This document shows positions 33,334-42,921 of a stretch of 48,994 nucleotides of DNA, piece after piece. Position 1 is the stretch's first letter, and the number at the start of each line of letters is the position of its first letter. The DNA is from an uncultured Bacteroides sp. (lineage in GTDB: Bacteria > Bacteroidota > Bacteroidia > Bacteroidales > Bacteroidaceae), in contig CASENS010000037.1 in the NCBI GenBank assembly GCA_949289345.1, positions 1 to 48,994 of the forward strand. Direction: 5' to 3'. Under the pieces are notes generated by a model, which ran no database searches, was not told where the DNA came from, and worked only from the letters and a program-made list of their open reading frames with translations. A program made the position numbers and the translations under genes.

Positions 33334-34422
33334 TTACTCCTTATTATCCAGTTCCGCTTTCAAGTGCAGTTTCTTCACAAAACGCATGTCGTGTTCCACC
33401 ATGATGCGCACCAATTCGGTGAACGGGGTCTTTGTAGGGTTCCATCCCAACAGTTTTCTGGCCTTTGTCGGGTCGCCCAAGAGTTGTTCCACTTCGCAAG
33501 GACGGAAGTACTTGGGGTCGACTTCTACCAGCACACGGCCCGTGGCTTTGTCGACGCCTTTCTCCTCTACGCCTTCACCCTGCCATTCGAGTTCGATGCC
33601 CAGGTACTTGAATGCCAGTGTACAGAATTCGCGTACTGTATGCATCTCTCCCGTGGCGATAACGAAGTCCTCGGGTGTGTCATGTTGCAGGATGAGCCAC
33701 ATACACTCTACATAGTCTTTGGCATAGCCCCAGTCGCGCCGTGCATCGAGATTTCCCAAATAGAGTTTATCTTGATAGCCTTGCTTGATGCGTGCGGCCG
33801 CCAAGGTGATTTTGCGGGTAACGAAGGTTTCGCCCCGGCGTTCGCTTTCATGATTGAAAAGGATGCCATTGACAGCAAACATGCCATAGCTTTCCCGATA
33901 GTTCTTGGTTATCCAAAAACCATATTGTTTGGCCACACCGTAGGGCGAACGGGGATAGAACGGGGTTGTCTCTTTCTGCGGCACTTCCTGCACCTTACCG
34001 AAAAGCTCGGAAGTGGAAGCCTGGTAAATGCGGCATGTTTTCTCCAGTCCGCAAATACGTACAGCCTCCAGCAGACGAAGGGTGCCTACCGCATCGGCTT
34101 CAGCGGTATATTCGGGTACATCGAACGAGACTTTCACGTGGCTCTGTGCGGCAAGGTTATAGATTTCCGTAGGCTGCACGTGGCTTATAATGCGGATAAG
34201 GGAGCTGGAGTCGGTCATATCTCCCCAATGGAGGTTCACCAAACGGTTCTTCTTCATGTCGCGCACCCATTCGTCCAGGTAGAGGTGTTCGATGCGTGCT
34301 GTGTTAAAGGAAGAGGAACGGCGTAGGATGCCATGTACTTCGTATCCTTTCTCTATTAAGAATTCGGCCAAGTAGGAGCCGTCTTGTCCGGTGATGCCGG
34401 TGATTAACGCGACTTTTCTCAT
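33334..34422 (-). CDS. gmd: GDP-mannose 4,6-dehydratase
   Basis: This protein of 362 residues is a full-length GDP-mannose 4,6-dehydratase. [19 protein letters not shown] (about 5-23) is the NADP-binding start, [13 protein letters not shown] and [10 protein letters not shown] (catalytic Thr/Glu region) follow, and [13 protein letters not shown] carries the Tyr-x3-Lys. [17 protein letters not shown] is a diagnostic stretch. It makes GDP-4-keto-6-deoxy-D-mannose for the Fcl enzyme encoded 4 bp downstream. Its leader contains short AT-rich repeats (34425-34464). The pair sits outside the capsule locus, as expected for a general sugar supply. Confidence 0.96.
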   Translation of the reverse strand: MRKVALITGITGQDGSYLAEFLIEKGYEVHGILRRSSSFNTARIEHLYLDEWVRDMKKNRLVNLHWGDMTDSSSLIRIISHVQPTEIYNLAAQSHVKVSFDVPEYTAEADAVGTLRLLEAVRICGLEKTCRIYQASTSELFGKVQEVPQKETTPFYPRSPYGVAKQYGFWITKNYRESYGMFAVNGILFNHESERRGETFVTRKITLAAARIKQGYQDKLYLGNLDARRDWGYAKDYVECMWLILQHDTPEDFVIATGEMHTVREFCTLAFKYLGIELEWQGEGVEEKGVDKATGRVLVEVDPKYFRPCEVEQLLGDPTKARKLLGWNPTKTPFTELVRIMVEHDMRFVKKLHLKAELDNKE

Positions 34423-34424
34423 AA

Positions 34425-34464
34425 TTTGTTTGTTGATTTGTTGATTTTATTGATTTGTTGATAA
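34425..34464. repeat. Short AT-rich tandem repeat upstream of gmd
   Basis: Units related to TTGTTGATTT (plus strand) recur about four times immediately before the gmd start on the minus strand. The units are imperfect. Such a tract could change length by slippage and alter the leader, but no promoter boxes are clear inside it. Confidence 0.5.
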
Positions 34465-34513
34465 CTTTTATAGGCTGATTTTGATACAAACACCCTGTCC
34501 GTGGGATGAGGCG

Positions 34514-35206
34514 CTAAGGCCGGTCCTCCGCTTCGACCAAGCGGAATAACCGCTGGTGGATGTCCTCTTTGGGGAGTAAACGGTTATCCGCATCAAAGCA
34601 GCGGATTTCCTGCAAGCGGCCTTCTCCGGTCATTTTGATGTATTCTTTATATACTTCTGATTGGAAAGCGATTGAACTTTCGTGGATGTCCCGCTTTCCG
34701 TTCAGGTAATCCCGGTCGTTCCCTTCACGGGTTGATGTCAAGGACTTCCGTATGAAATCAAAAGGAACGTGCAGGAAAAACATCTTGTCCGGAAGGGGCA
34801 GTCCGTTTTGTCCGAACTCCAAGTCTAATATCCAGTCTTTCAAGGCGGCCTTGGCCCGCTCGTCTTTCAGCTTGGCGCATTGGTAAGCTACGTTGGAAGC
34901 CACATAGCGGTCGGCAAGCACAAAGCAGCCTTCGTCCAGTCCTTGTCTTATCTTATGGACGTGCTCCATGCGGTCATTGGCATAGAGCAGGGCCACCAGC
35001 TTGGGATGAACTTCTTCCAGGGTGCCGAACTCCCCCCGGAGGAATTCGGCTATCAATGTACCGTAAAGTCCTTGGTTAAGCATCGGGAAGTGGATGAACC
35101 GGTATGCTATCCCTTCTTGTCGCAGGCGTTGTTGTAACAGGTCTACTTGTGTGGACTTTCCGCAGCCGTCCAGGCCTTCTATGACTATAAATTTACCTTT
35201 CATCAT
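34514..35206 (-). CDS. tmk: Thymidylate kinase-like protein
   Basis: This protein of 230 residues belongs to the thymidylate kinase family, which makes dTDP from dTMP. FIVIEGLDGCGKST (about 6-19) is the P-loop, FVLADRYVASNVAYQ (about 95-109) contains the DRY motif, and a LID-like region with TSTREGNDRDY follows. It is somewhat longer than the usual ~205 residues and may be a second, divergent family member; I cannot tell whether the organism has another copy. The start immediately follows the ugd stop (next base), so ugd and this gene are co-transcribed. A Met-Met start gives two possible initiators. Confidence 0.82.
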   Translation of the reverse strand: MMKGKFIVIEGLDGCGKSTQVDLLQQRLRQEGIAYRFIHFPMLNQGLYGTLIAEFLRGEFGTLEEVHPKLVALLYANDRMEHVHKIRQGLDEGCFVLADRYVASNVAYQCAKLKDERAKAALKDWILDLEFGQNGLPLPDKMFFLHVPFDFIRKSLTSTREGNDRDYLNGKRDIHESSIAFQSEVYKEYIKMTGEGRLQEIRCFDADNRLLPKEDIHQRLFRLVEAEDRP

Positions 35207-36535
35207 TCAGTCTCTTCCAAAAATATCTCTTGTATACACTTTCTTCTTCACATCGTCCAGGCATGCGTCATATCGGTTGGCTATAATCGCGTCGGCCTGC
35301 CGTTTGAATGTATCCAGGTCATTTACGACTTTTGAGCCGAAGAATGTTGTCCCGTCCGCTAACGTCGGTTCGTATATGATAAGGGTCGCACCTTTGGCTT
35401 TAATCCGTTTCATGACTCCCTGTATGGAGCTTTGGCGGAAATTGTCGCTGTTCGATTTCATGGTGAGCCGATATACTCCAATGACGCATGTCTTTTCCTC
35501 TGCCGGGTCGTAATCTCCGTTGTCGTAATAGTCGTAATAGCCGGCTTTTTTCAGCACTTGGTCCGCAATGAAATCCTTTCGGGTGCGGTTGGACTCAACG
35601 ATGGCGTGGATGAGGTTCTCGGGCACGTCCTGGTAATTGGCAAGTAACTGTTTGGTGTCTTTAGGCAGACAATATCCTCCATATCCGAATGAGGGGTTGT
35701 TATAATGAGTCCCTATGCGGGGATCCATGCAAATGCCTTCGATAATGGCCTGTGTGTCCAGTCCCTTCACTTCCGCATAGGTGTCCAGTTCGTTGAAATA
35801 GCTTACACGCAAGGCCAGATAGGTGTTGGCAAACAGTTTCACCGCTTCGGCTTCCTTCAGACCCATGAACAGGGTAGGGATGTCCTTTTTGATGGCGCCT
35901 TCCTGGAGCAATGCCGCAAAGTCGTGTGCTTTCTCCTTCAGGCCTTCGCCCGCGATGGCGCGGATGGCTTCGTTCTCCTTGTCGTGTCCGTCAATGATTT
36001 TCGGATATCCTACAATGATGCGGCTTGGATACAGGTTGTCATACAAAGCCTTGCTTTCGCGTAGGAACTCCGGTGAGAACAGCAGATTAAGACGTTTGCC
36101 TTGCAAGGCCGGAGTGTGTCGGAACTGTTCTGCGTATCTGACGTAAAGGCTTCGGCAGAAACCGACGGGAATAGTACTCTTTATGACCAGCAGCGCATCC
36201 GGATTGACGGTCAGGGCCAGGTCGATGACTTCCTCTACATGGCTTGTGTCAAAGTAGTTTTTCACCGGGTCGTAATTGGTAGGAGTGGCTATGACAATGA
36301 TGTCTGCCTTGCGGTAAGCGTCCTTTCCGTCCACGGTCGCCGTAAGACGCAATTTTTTTTCTATCAGATATTTTTCGATGTATTCGTCCTGTATGGGGCT
36401 GACATGCCGGTTTATTTTTTCAACTTTCTCGGGAACCACATCCACGGCTATCACGTCGTGGCGTTGTGACAGCAAAATGGCTATCGAAAGCCCAACGTAG
36501 CCTGTTCCGGCTACAGCGATAGTACAGTCTTTCAT
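35207..36535 (-). CDS. ugd: UDP-glucose 6-dehydrogenase
   Basis: This protein of 442 residues oxidises UDP-glucose to UDP-glucuronate in the cytoplasm, a precursor for capsule and other glycans. [18 protein letters not shown] (about 5-22) is the NAD motif, [14 protein letters not shown] and IKSTIPVG are family blocks, and [15 protein letters not shown] (about 282-296) carries the catalytic Cys. The C-terminal UDP-binding domain contains VCVIGVYRL-like and YEPTL segments. It is the first gene of a minus-strand unit with the thymidylate-kinase-like gene. It diverges from the secreted-protein gene at 36663. Confidence 0.94.
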   Translation of the reverse strand: MKDCTIAVAGTGYVGLSIAILLSQRHDVIAVDVVPEKVEKINRHVSPIQDEYIEKYLIEKKLRLTATVDGKDAYRKADIIVIATPTNYDPVKNYFDTSHVEEVIDLALTVNPDALLVIKSTIPVGFCRSLYVRYAEQFRHTPALQGKRLNLLFSPEFLRESKALYDNLYPSRIIVGYPKIIDGHDKENEAIRAIAGEGLKEKAHDFAALLQEGAIKKDIPTLFMGLKEAEAVKLFANTYLALRVSYFNELDTYAEVKGLDTQAIIEGICMDPRIGTHYNNPSFGYGGYCLPKDTKQLLANYQDVPENLIHAIVESNRTRKDFIADQVLKKAGYYDYYDNGDYDPAEEKTCVIGVYRLTMKSNSDNFRQSSIQGVMKRIKAKGATLIIYEPTLADGTTFFGSKVVNDLDTFKRQADAIIANRYDACLDDVKKKVYTRDIFGRD

Positions 36536-36563
36536 CTCTGGCAGATATATTCATTAATTGGGA

Positions 36564-36571
36564 CAAAGATA
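36564..36571 (-). promoter_or_regulatory. Candidate -7 box for ugd
   Basis: The minus strand reads TATCTTTG here, 28 bp before the ugd start, fitting the Bacteroidetes -7 consensus. I see no matching TTTG at the -33 position, so the call rests on one box. Confidence 0.4.
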
Positions 36572-36662
36572 TGAATTTCAAATTAAATATTGCTACAAGT
36601 GTAGCATAAGTTTAAAAAAAAGTGTACTTTAGCGCTCGTTAAACAATCTTCATTACAATATT

Positions 36663-37358
36663 ATGAAAATATTCAATAAATTTTTGCCGCTGATGTCAAT
36701 GCTTGTCTCCTTGTTATTCTGCGCACTTGTGGGGCATGCCCAGACTCTTCCATTGCAACTGCCCGACGGCTATGGTACGCTCCGTCTCGGAGTGGTGTGG
36801 GGCGAAGAAAGCTGCTGGCTGGACGAGTGTGAAATGAAGAATGAGGGTGCGTGTTACACCCTAGACGTAGCATCCTGGAAAGACGGGCATGTGGAGTTGG
36901 TAGTTTGTCCGCTGACTGATGCGGAAGGTTTCATTGTAAAAGCTACAGGACATAACCTGCCCGCCAACGCACTGCTTTGCTGGGCGTTTGGAGCATGCAA
37001 TGACAAACTTTCGCAGGGGCTTCCGCTTGGCGAAATAAATCCGCAAGCTTGTCGGGACAATGTCTTCTGCACGGAAGGTAACGCATTTACTGTCTATCAT
37101 GGCGAAGTCATGCGGTTAAGGATCACTCAGGGTGTCATGCCTTCCGGTTCGGAAGCACGTCTTTCGGATGCGCGCCAACAAGCGTCTCCTTTGGCATTAT
37201 ACAACTCGGGTAAGAAGACGGATGCTCCGGTCCTATCAGCCTTATGCGCTTGGCAAGAAGGCGAGGCGCTCTACCTTTGTGTTCACAAGCCCGGACGAAA
37301 CGCCGATTATGCTTACTACATGTTGCCCGGATTATTTGACCAACTCTATAAAGACTGA
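36663..37358 (+). CDS. Secreted protein resembling N-terminal DUF4450 region
   Basis: This protein of 231 residues has a signal peptide ending at VGHAQ (about residue 27). The mature part opens LPLQLPDGYGTLRLGVVWGE and looks like an all-beta domain similar, from memory, to the N-terminal part of DUF4450 proteins, which in Bacteroides are usually much larger carbohydrate-active enzymes. If so this is a short or truncated version; the end is followed 5 bp later by an intact gene, so no obvious downstream remnant remains. It probably acts in the periplasm or at the surface together with the CBM9-like and GH28 proteins encoded next. Enzymatic activity is doubtful. Confidence 0.6.
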   Translation: MKIFNKFLPLMSMLVSLLFCALVGHAQTLPLQLPDGYGTLRLGVVWGEESCWLDECEMKNEGACYTLDVASWKDGHVELVVCPLTDAEGFIVKATGHNLPANALLCWAFGACNDKLSQGLPLGEINPQACRDNVFCTEGNAFTVYHGEVMRLRITQGVMPSGSEARLSDARQQASPLALYNSGKKTDAPVLSALCAWQEGEALYLCVHKPGRNADYAYYMLPGLFDQLYKD

Positions 37359-37363
37359 TTGCC

Positions 37364-38176
37364 ATGAAACGACTATACCTATATATAATAGGCTTCTTCT
37401 CGTTGATGAACTTGCCTATAGGGGCACAGGAATATAAAATCTATCAATTTACCAAAAACAATATTCCGCAGATTGATGGCGATGTACGCGACTGGGAATG
37501 TGTACCCGCCAGCTATGCCATCACAGAAAAGGCCTTGAAAGAAGATGAAGGCAAGCATGCACACCCCAATCCCGAAACCCTTCAAGTCAGTGTCAAGGTG
37601 GGTTGGTGTGCCGAGACGCAAAGGCTGTATTTCCTATACGAAGCATACGACAATTATTGGCGCTTCAGCGAAAATTCTCTGAATACGGACATCTTCGAGG
37701 TCGTTGTAGACGGTGATTGTTCGGGCGGGCCTTTCATCGACCGTTTTCATCCTACGGCTCCTAAAGATGTTTGGCAGGCATGGTTTAAATTCCATGGCTG
37801 CCATGCGCAAAACTACCACATTTTCACACCTCCGCACGGACGGGACTGGTGCATGTTGTGGGGACCGCAAGTGTGGCTGAAACATGCACCCTATGCGGAT
37901 TATGCCTGTCATTACGACTTTGAGGAAGGAGAAGAAGGCAAGTTGGTTCTGGAGTTTTACATCACTCCTTTTGACCATGCCGATGCTGACGGACCGGAAT
38001 TTTCCCATCCCACCCTGCTGGAGGAAGGTAATGAAATCGGGCTTTGCTGGGCTATTATCGATTGGGATGACAACCTTACCTCAAAGGACGGATTTTGGAA
38101 CCTTTCCGAAGAACATACCATGTACGGCAATGCCTCTTATCTGAAAAAATTCAAACTAATGCCTGTTCAACCCTAA
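37364..38176 (+). CDS. Secreted CBM9-like carbohydrate-binding protein
   Basis: This protein of 270 residues has a signal peptide (cleavage near IGAQ, residue 22) followed by one domain of the CBM9-like family. IPQIDGDVRDWECVP matches the opening of family members, VKVGWCAETQRLYFLYEAYDNYW is the next strand pair, and NTDIFEVVVDGDCSGG is the usual acidic turn. These proteins bind carbohydrate or heme-like ligands and often accompany polysaccharide lyases and hydrolases. The gene lies 5 bp after the DUF4450-like gene and 14 bp before the GH28 gene, so the three form a small secreted set. No catalytic residues are evident. Confidence 0.75.
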   Translation: MKRLYLYIIGFFSLMNLPIGAQEYKIYQFTKNNIPQIDGDVRDWECVPASYAITEKALKEDEGKHAHPNPETLQVSVKVGWCAETQRLYFLYEAYDNYWRFSENSLNTDIFEVVVDGDCSGGPFIDRFHPTAPKDVWQAWFKFHGCHAQNYHIFTPPHGRDWCMLWGPQVWLKHAPYADYACHYDFEEGEEGKLVLEFYITPFDHADADGPEFSHPTLLEEGNEIGLCWAIIDWDDNLTSKDGFWNLSEEHTMYGNASYLKKFKLMPVQP

Positions 38177-38190
38177 ATAAAAATAGAACC

Positions 38191-39627
38191 ATGAAACGAA
38201 AAAGCATTTTATTCTTGTTATTTTGCTGCTGTACAATCGTTTTGCAAGCCAAAATATATAATGTAAAAGATTATGGAGCCAAGGCCGACGGTAAAACCAT
38301 AGACAGCCCTGCCATTAACCGCGCCATCCAGGATGCAGCCGACAATGGCGGGGGAACCGTCTACCTGCCGGCCGGTAATTATGCCTGCTATTCCATACGT
38401 CTGGCGAGCCACATCCATCTGTACTTGGAACAAGGGGCACAGATTATCGCCGCTTTTCCAACCGCTACAGAAGGATATGATGAAGCTGAACCCAATGAAC
38501 ACGACCGTTACCAAGACTTCGGACACAGCCATTGGGCGAACTCGCTTATTTGGGGCATCGGTTTAGAAGACATTACTATCAGCGGTCCTGGGCGCATTTA
38601 TGGTGAGGGCTTAACCCGTGAAGGCAGCCGACGTCCCGGCGTAGGCAATAAGGCCATCAGTTTGAAACTTTGCAAAAATGTGTTGCTGAAAGATTTGTCC
38701 ATGCTTATGTGCGGTCACTTTGCCTTGCTGGCTACAGGTGTGGACAACCTGACCATCCTGAACGTAACCGTAGATACCAATCGTGACGGCTTCGACATAG
38801 ACTGCTGTAAGAATGTACGCATCAGCCAATGCACCGTCAATACTCCCTGGGACGATGCCATCGTGCTAAAAGCCTCATACGCTTTGGGATATTTCAAGGA
38901 TACGGAGAATGTCACCATTTCGGACTGTTTTGTAAGCGGATATGACCGGGGAACGGTGCTGGATTGCACATGGCAACGCGATGAGCCACAAGCGCCCGAT
39001 CATGGATTTGTGACAGGACGTATCAAGCTGGGAACCGAATCGAGCGGTGGCTTTAAGAATATAGCCATCACTAACTGCATCTTTGAACGTTGCCGCGGAC
39101 TGGCTCTTGAAACCGTAGACGGCGGTCGGTTGGAAGATGTCGTAGTAAGCAACATCACCATGCGTGACATTGTCAACGCTCCCATTTTTCTCCGCTTAGG
39201 AGCCAGAATGAGAAGTCCGGAGGGTACACCCGTAGGCACCATGAAACGTATCCGCATCAGTAACATCAATGTGTACAATGCAGACTCGCGTTATTCGTCT
39301 ATTATCAGCGGCATACCTGGGGCAAGGATTGAGGACGTCAGCCTCAGTAACATCCACATCTACTACCAAGGGGGCTATACGGAAGAGGACGGAAAACGTA
39401 TTCCGCCGGAAGAAGAGAAAACCTATCCCGAACCTTGGATGTTCGGTACCATTCCCGCAAAAGGTTTTTTTATCCGTCATGCCCAAGGTGTCACGTTGGA
39501 CGGCATTCACTTTCATTATGAAAAGCCCGACGGACGTCCTCTGTTTGTTACGGACGACGCCGCGCCCACTTACCGGAATATTACGGTAGACGGAGAAGAC
39601 TACAGGGATGTTGGCAAGGGGAAGTAG
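38191..39627 (+). CDS. Glycoside hydrolase family 28 (polygalacturonase-like)
   Basis: This protein of about 478 residues has a signal peptide ending near LQAK and a right-handed beta-helix of the pectinase type. IYNVKDYGAKADGKTIDSPA is the standard opening. The catalytic loops appear as DTNRDGFDID (about 194-203), WDDAIVLKAS and DHGFVTGRIKLGTESSGG, corresponding to the NTDG, DD and GHG/RIK motifs with some changes, as in Bacteroides exo-acting members. The likely substrate is homogalacturonan or rhamnogalacturonan. I use the ATG at 38191, which places the signal peptide first; upstream in-frame sequence overlaps the CBM9-like gene. No SusC/SusD pair is nearby, so this is not a full utilisation locus. 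Confidence 0.88.
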   Translation: MKRKSILFLLFCCCTIVLQAKIYNVKDYGAKADGKTIDSPAINRAIQDAADNGGGTVYLPAGNYACYSIRLASHIHLYLEQGAQIIAAFPTATEGYDEAEPNEHDRYQDFGHSHWANSLIWGIGLEDITISGPGRIYGEGLTREGSRRPGVGNKAISLKLCKNVLLKDLSMLMCGHFALLATGVDNLTILNVTVDTNRDGFDIDCCKNVRISQCTVNTPWDDAIVLKASYALGYFKDTENVTISDCFVSGYDRGTVLDCTWQRDEPQAPDHGFVTGRIKLGTESSGGFKNIAITNCIFERCRGLALETVDGGRLEDVVVSNITMRDIVNAPIFLRLGARMRSPEGTPVGTMKRIRISNINVYNADSRYSSIISGIPGARIEDVSLSNIHIYYQGGYTEEDGKRIPPEEEKTYPEPWMFGTIPAKGFFIRHAQGVTLDGIHFHYEKPDGRPLFVTDDAAPTYRNITVDGEDYRDVGKGK

Positions 39628-39654
39628 GGACAGACAGGGCGTATGAGGCGTAGA

Positions 39655-39670
39655 AACCCGACAACGGGTT
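39655..39670. terminator. Small hairpin between convergent genes
   Basis: AACCCG and CGGGTT form a 6-bp stem with an ACAA loop at the junction of the GH28 gene and the convergent solute-binding gene, touching the latter's stop codon. There is no T run, so this is a weak terminator candidate. Confidence 0.3.
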
Positions 39671-40517
39671 ACCATTCCCTCTTTCCGAAATATTGCTGAT
39701 GGATTTTCCGGTACTCTTCGCTCTGTTTGAAATGGTTAAGCCATGTGTTCAGACTGTCCAATAGTGCGGGGGAACGTTTGTTTACGGCCCATGCATAAAA
39801 CTGGGTGAAGCTGATATCTGTTGAAATGTCTATTTGTGGCATGCTGTCAGCGGCAGCGCGTGCTATGCCTTCGTCACATACCGCATAATCGATATCGCCG
39901 TGCGCTACCATGGCTATCAGTTGCTCCGGTCCATATTTTTCCACTTCGTTAACATAGATAGTGTCGGCTATTTCATCTCCTAAATTGCGGATGCGTAAAA
40001 TGGCCGGTGAACCTTTTACGACATGCAAGGTTCGTTTGGCCAGTGAGAGTTGGCTTTTAACAAACATCGGGTCGGCAGGCGAAGTGGCCTTGCGTTGCAC
40101 CAGTACTTCTTTTTTCAGCACAATGGGAGTGGTGAGCAGAAATGAGTCTTTGAGCGGACTGATGACGGGTACTTCATTGGCAAGGATATCGAATGTGCCC
40201 GAAGCGAGTCCTTCTAAACGCTTGTCGAAACTCATTTCGGGCATGATGGTTACTTGTAGGCCGTGGGAACTGGCAAAAGCCTTTATCAGTTCGTAATCAA
40301 AGCCGGATAATGTGTCACCGTCCACAAACATGCTGACCGAGTTGTACTCCAACGCGGCACGTAGCACGCCTTTGATGGCAATATCGGCATAGTCGTATAT
40401 CGGATTATCGGGCCGTGCCGCTTTCTCTTTCCGGGTGAAAAGGGTTACAAGAGCAATGGTCATCAGCCCTATAATTGCATATATTCCAATTCGTACGTGT
40501 TTCTTTACTGGTATCAT
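39669..40517 (-). CDS. Periplasmic solute-binding protein (SBP family 3-like)
   Basis: This protein of 282 residues has an N-terminal membrane anchor or signal (about 10-28) and then an amino-acid-type solute-binding domain. Typical parts are GVLRAALEYNSVSMFVDGDTLSGFDYELIKAFA, ASGTFDILANEVPVI and GDIDYAVCDEGIA. In Bacteroidetes this form is related to the binding domain of MltF lytic transglycosylases but lacks the catalytic domain. No ABC transporter genes are near. It lies 28 bp downstream of the putative porin gene on the same strand. A sensing or cell-wall-associated role is possible; the ligand is unknown. Confidence 0.8.
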   Translation of the reverse strand: MIPVKKHVRIGIYAIIGLMTIALVTLFTRKEKAARPDNPIYDYADIAIKGVLRAALEYNSVSMFVDGDTLSGFDYELIKAFASSHGLQVTIMPEMSFDKRLEGLASGTFDILANEVPVISPLKDSFLLTTPIVLKKEVLVQRKATSPADPMFVKSQLSLAKRTLHVVKGSPAILRIRNLGDEIADTIYVNEVEKYGPEQLIAMVAHGDIDYAVCDEGIARAAADSMPQIDISTDISFTQFYAWAVNKRSPALLDSLNTWLNHFKQSEEYRKIHQQYFGKREW

Positions 40518-40545
40518 AACAGGTGTTTGGAGGCCAAAAGGCGGG

Positions 40546-42645
40546 TTAATCGTAGAAGTTCCAAGAAACTCCGATTTTCAGCAGGCGTGAATTGATCGGA
40601 TAGTGTGGTACAAGAAACGAGTTGCGGTTACCCATACCTGCATTGACATGGTACATCATGACGAAAATGCGGGTGCGCTTCAGGTGTAGGTTGGCATAAA
40701 CGTTTACTATCGGGTAACCACCCAGTTCCACCCGATTTTCTTCCGGTTGAAGTTGGAATTGCTGGATAGCGGGTTGATAGGCAGGAGCGTAATATTTGGT
40801 GAAGTAGCGCACATCAGCGCCTAATTGTACTGTAAGCACTTTCTTGAACATTTTGCCTAACAGATATAAATTATGGTATAGTGAGAAGTCGGGTAAAGGA
40901 AGCACGGACTCGTTGCTCGACTTTTGCCAAGCCACCTCGTTATCCAAATGCAGGATGCCCAGTTTGAAGTCTTGCCGCAATACAGCGGACAAAACTTGAA
41001 TGTTTCCACCATGTTGCTGGGGAAGTCCTTTACTGTTGAAGTACGTGTAATTCTTGATGTTCTCCATGCCCGCTTTCAGATTGGTACGCCAGTGGTCGAT
41101 GTTTAGTTCGCCTTCTACCCGTGTGCGGAACTCCTTGTTCATGTCATCGTCCCATGAATAATGATTGGAGTGGTAATGGCGCATATAGAACGATGGTAGC
41201 GTATTGCTTACATAGCCACGGGCAAGGAAGTTTACGGTGTCTTTGCCGAGGCGGAAGTTCAAGTCCAAGTCTCCGTTTACGCGGAATTGTCCAATGGCTT
41301 TTCCTGCCAGTCCCACTTCACCGTTCACCCGATAGTGGAGCAATGTGCCTTGACGTTTAGCCAGTTCTCCGCCCACAAACAGTTCATGTTCTGTATAGTT
41401 GAGTGAAGGGCGCTGCGTAAGGGTGGTGTCTACGTTCATTAGCGTATATTTGCTCATTTTGTGTGACACGTATGCCGTCAGTCCGGCTTTTGCGTATTTG
41501 TTAAAGCCTTCCAGAAGCGAAATGCCTATGGTGTTCTTTATGCTCAGCGCCACGGTGCTGTCATTGCTGGCTCCTTCCTGTAAATATGTGTTTTCGTAAA
41601 GTGAACTTTCACCTGTCGGTTCGGCGCCTGATCGGAACCGACGGCTGGAACGTTCTATTTTGAACGTATGGATAATGCTTGTTACGGGTACGTATTCTTC
41701 CGTCACAATGGTATCCATTGGAGTGGTGGATGTGCTGTCGTTTGGCGCTTGGAGTGAGGCGTTTCCGTTTTTCGATGCTTCTACTTTTACAGTCTCACGT
41801 GTGAACCCCATTCTATAACGGTGTGTCAAGTAAACAAAGAAGTTATGGTTGCGGTTCGATGTCTGGTCCAGGTTGACAGGGATACTGCTTGCGTCAAATG
41901 TCTGTCCGCCTTGTGCCATGTTCTCCGGCCGGGTTATGTATTGGTCATCCGTGATGCCACCGTTTTCATTCATCTTCATAAAGAAGTTGTTGTACATGGC
42001 CTGCATTTGGTACTTTTCACCAATGTAGCTGGCAAAGAGTCCTGCATTGAAGTGGGCGGTCGACTGGTTCTGGTAGTATCCGCGTCCATAAAGGTAGTCG
42101 ATGTTGAAGCCGAACGCCATCCGTTTGTTGGCATTCACGGAGAAGTAGGATTTGAAGCGCTCTTCCCCATTGAGCTTGTTTCCAGCCTTGTAATAAGTCA
42201 GATTGGTGTAAGGTACGTTGCTGTTGGTGAATTTAAAATCGCTTGGCGTGAAGTAGAAACTCGACATGGGTTCGAGAAACAGCGTATGCGCTTTACTCTG
42301 CCGCTCAAAGAACAGGCGTGACTGGCGGGGCGCTCCCAGATTGCCCGTATAGTTATAGTGTCCGTACATGCCTTCCACCAGGTTCGTGTTCTGGAAGTTC
42401 AGGTTGGCCGTATCCGCCGGGATGATGGTTCGTTCGCCCAGCAGCTCTTCCAGTTGCCACATGTATAGCTTTGGTGGAAGGCTTTCTATCTCCACATTGG
42501 TGGAATCCTCCAGGTTATCCGGTTGTGTGGACGGGTCAATCTGATTGCCGTATTGGTCACGCAAGGTCGTAGAATTGATTTGCGCCTGCACGCATATCCA
42601 TCCCGTCACCAGTAAGAATATATATGTAAGTAGAATCCGTTTCAT
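40546..42645 (-). CDS. Putative outer-membrane porin
   Basis: This protein of about 699 residues has a signal peptide (MKRILLTYIFLLVTGWICVQA) and a long mature region of alternating aromatic and polar residues, ending SWNFYD with a C-terminal aromatic, as in outer-membrane barrels. It resembles the large 'putative porin' family of Bacteroidetes. There is no TonB box or plug domain, so it is not a SusC-type receptor. I start at the ATG at 42645; an in-frame upstream extension of eight residues would precede the signal peptide. It is followed on the same strand by the solute-binding protein gene. Substrate is unknown. Confidence 0.82.
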   Translation of the reverse strand: MKRILLTYIFLLVTGWICVQAQINSTTLRDQYGNQIDPSTQPDNLEDSTNVEIESLPPKLYMWQLEELLGERTIIPADTANLNFQNTNLVEGMYGHYNYTGNLGAPRQSRLFFERQSKAHTLFLEPMSSFYFTPSDFKFTNSNVPYTNLTYYKAGNKLNGEERFKSYFSVNANKRMAFGFNIDYLYGRGYYQNQSTAHFNAGLFASYIGEKYQMQAMYNNFFMKMNENGGITDDQYITRPENMAQGGQTFDASSIPVNLDQTSNRNHNFFVYLTHRYRMGFTRETVKVEASKNGNASLQAPNDSTSTTPMDTIVTEEYVPVTSIIHTFKIERSSRRFRSGAEPTGESSLYENTYLQEGASNDSTVALSIKNTIGISLLEGFNKYAKAGLTAYVSHKMSKYTLMNVDTTLTQRPSLNYTEHELFVGGELAKRQGTLLHYRVNGEVGLAGKAIGQFRVNGDLDLNFRLGKDTVNFLARGYVSNTLPSFYMRHYHSNHYSWDDDMNKEFRTRVEGELNIDHWRTNLKAGMENIKNYTYFNSKGLPQQHGGNIQVLSAVLRQDFKLGILHLDNEVAWQKSSNESVLPLPDFSLYHNLYLLGKMFKKVLTVQLGADVRYFTKYYAPAYQPAIQQFQLQPEENRVELGGYPIVNVYANLHLKRTRIFVMMYHVNAGMGNRNSFLVPHYPINSRLLKIGVSWNFYD

Positions 42646-42655
42646 AATCAAGGGG

Positions 42656-42663
42656 CAAAGATA
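42656..42663 (-). promoter_or_regulatory. Candidate -7 box for porin gene
   Basis: The minus strand reads TATCTTTG here, 10 bp before the ATG at 42645, fitting the Bacteroidetes -7 consensus and implying a very short leader. No good -33 TTTG is seen at the right distance. Confidence 0.4.
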
Positions 42664-42717
42664 CAACAATTTCTTATTAGCCCACTAAAAACGGATTTCA
42701 TTTCTTGGTTTATTCTG

Positions 42718-42921
42718 TTATGTTAGCGTCTTTTGTGAAGTTATTCTATATTCGTTTTTCATTTTGTCGAGGTGGCTGATATGCTTCGCATATACGTGTT
42801 TCTGCGCTTTCCCTATGGTGTGGATATGGCCTATGGCTTTTCGGACAACGGCTCCTGCTTTTCGTTCCATTACTTTTTTTAAATTGATTCGCCAAACATT
42901 GTCCTCTTCTTTGCCAAACAT
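42718..42921 (-). CDS. Possible small basic protein downstream of TrmH gene
   Basis: This open frame encodes 67 mostly basic residues (many Lys, Arg and His). Its ATG overlaps the last base of the upstream TAA (TAATG), which would allow coupled translation. I do not recognise the sequence, and codon use gives no strong support. It may be a chance frame in the gap between the methyltransferase and porin genes. Confidence 0.25.
   Translation of the reverse strand: MFGKEEDNVWRINLKKVMERKAGAVVRKAIGHIHTIGKAQKHVYAKHISHLDKMKNEYRITSQKTLT

Noticed and set aside
33220-34326. Long plus-strand open frame opposite gmd/fcl
   Set aside because: It lies entirely antisense to the well-recognised gmd and fcl genes and encodes low-complexity, His/Phe-rich sequence without domains; a shadow of GC-biased codons.
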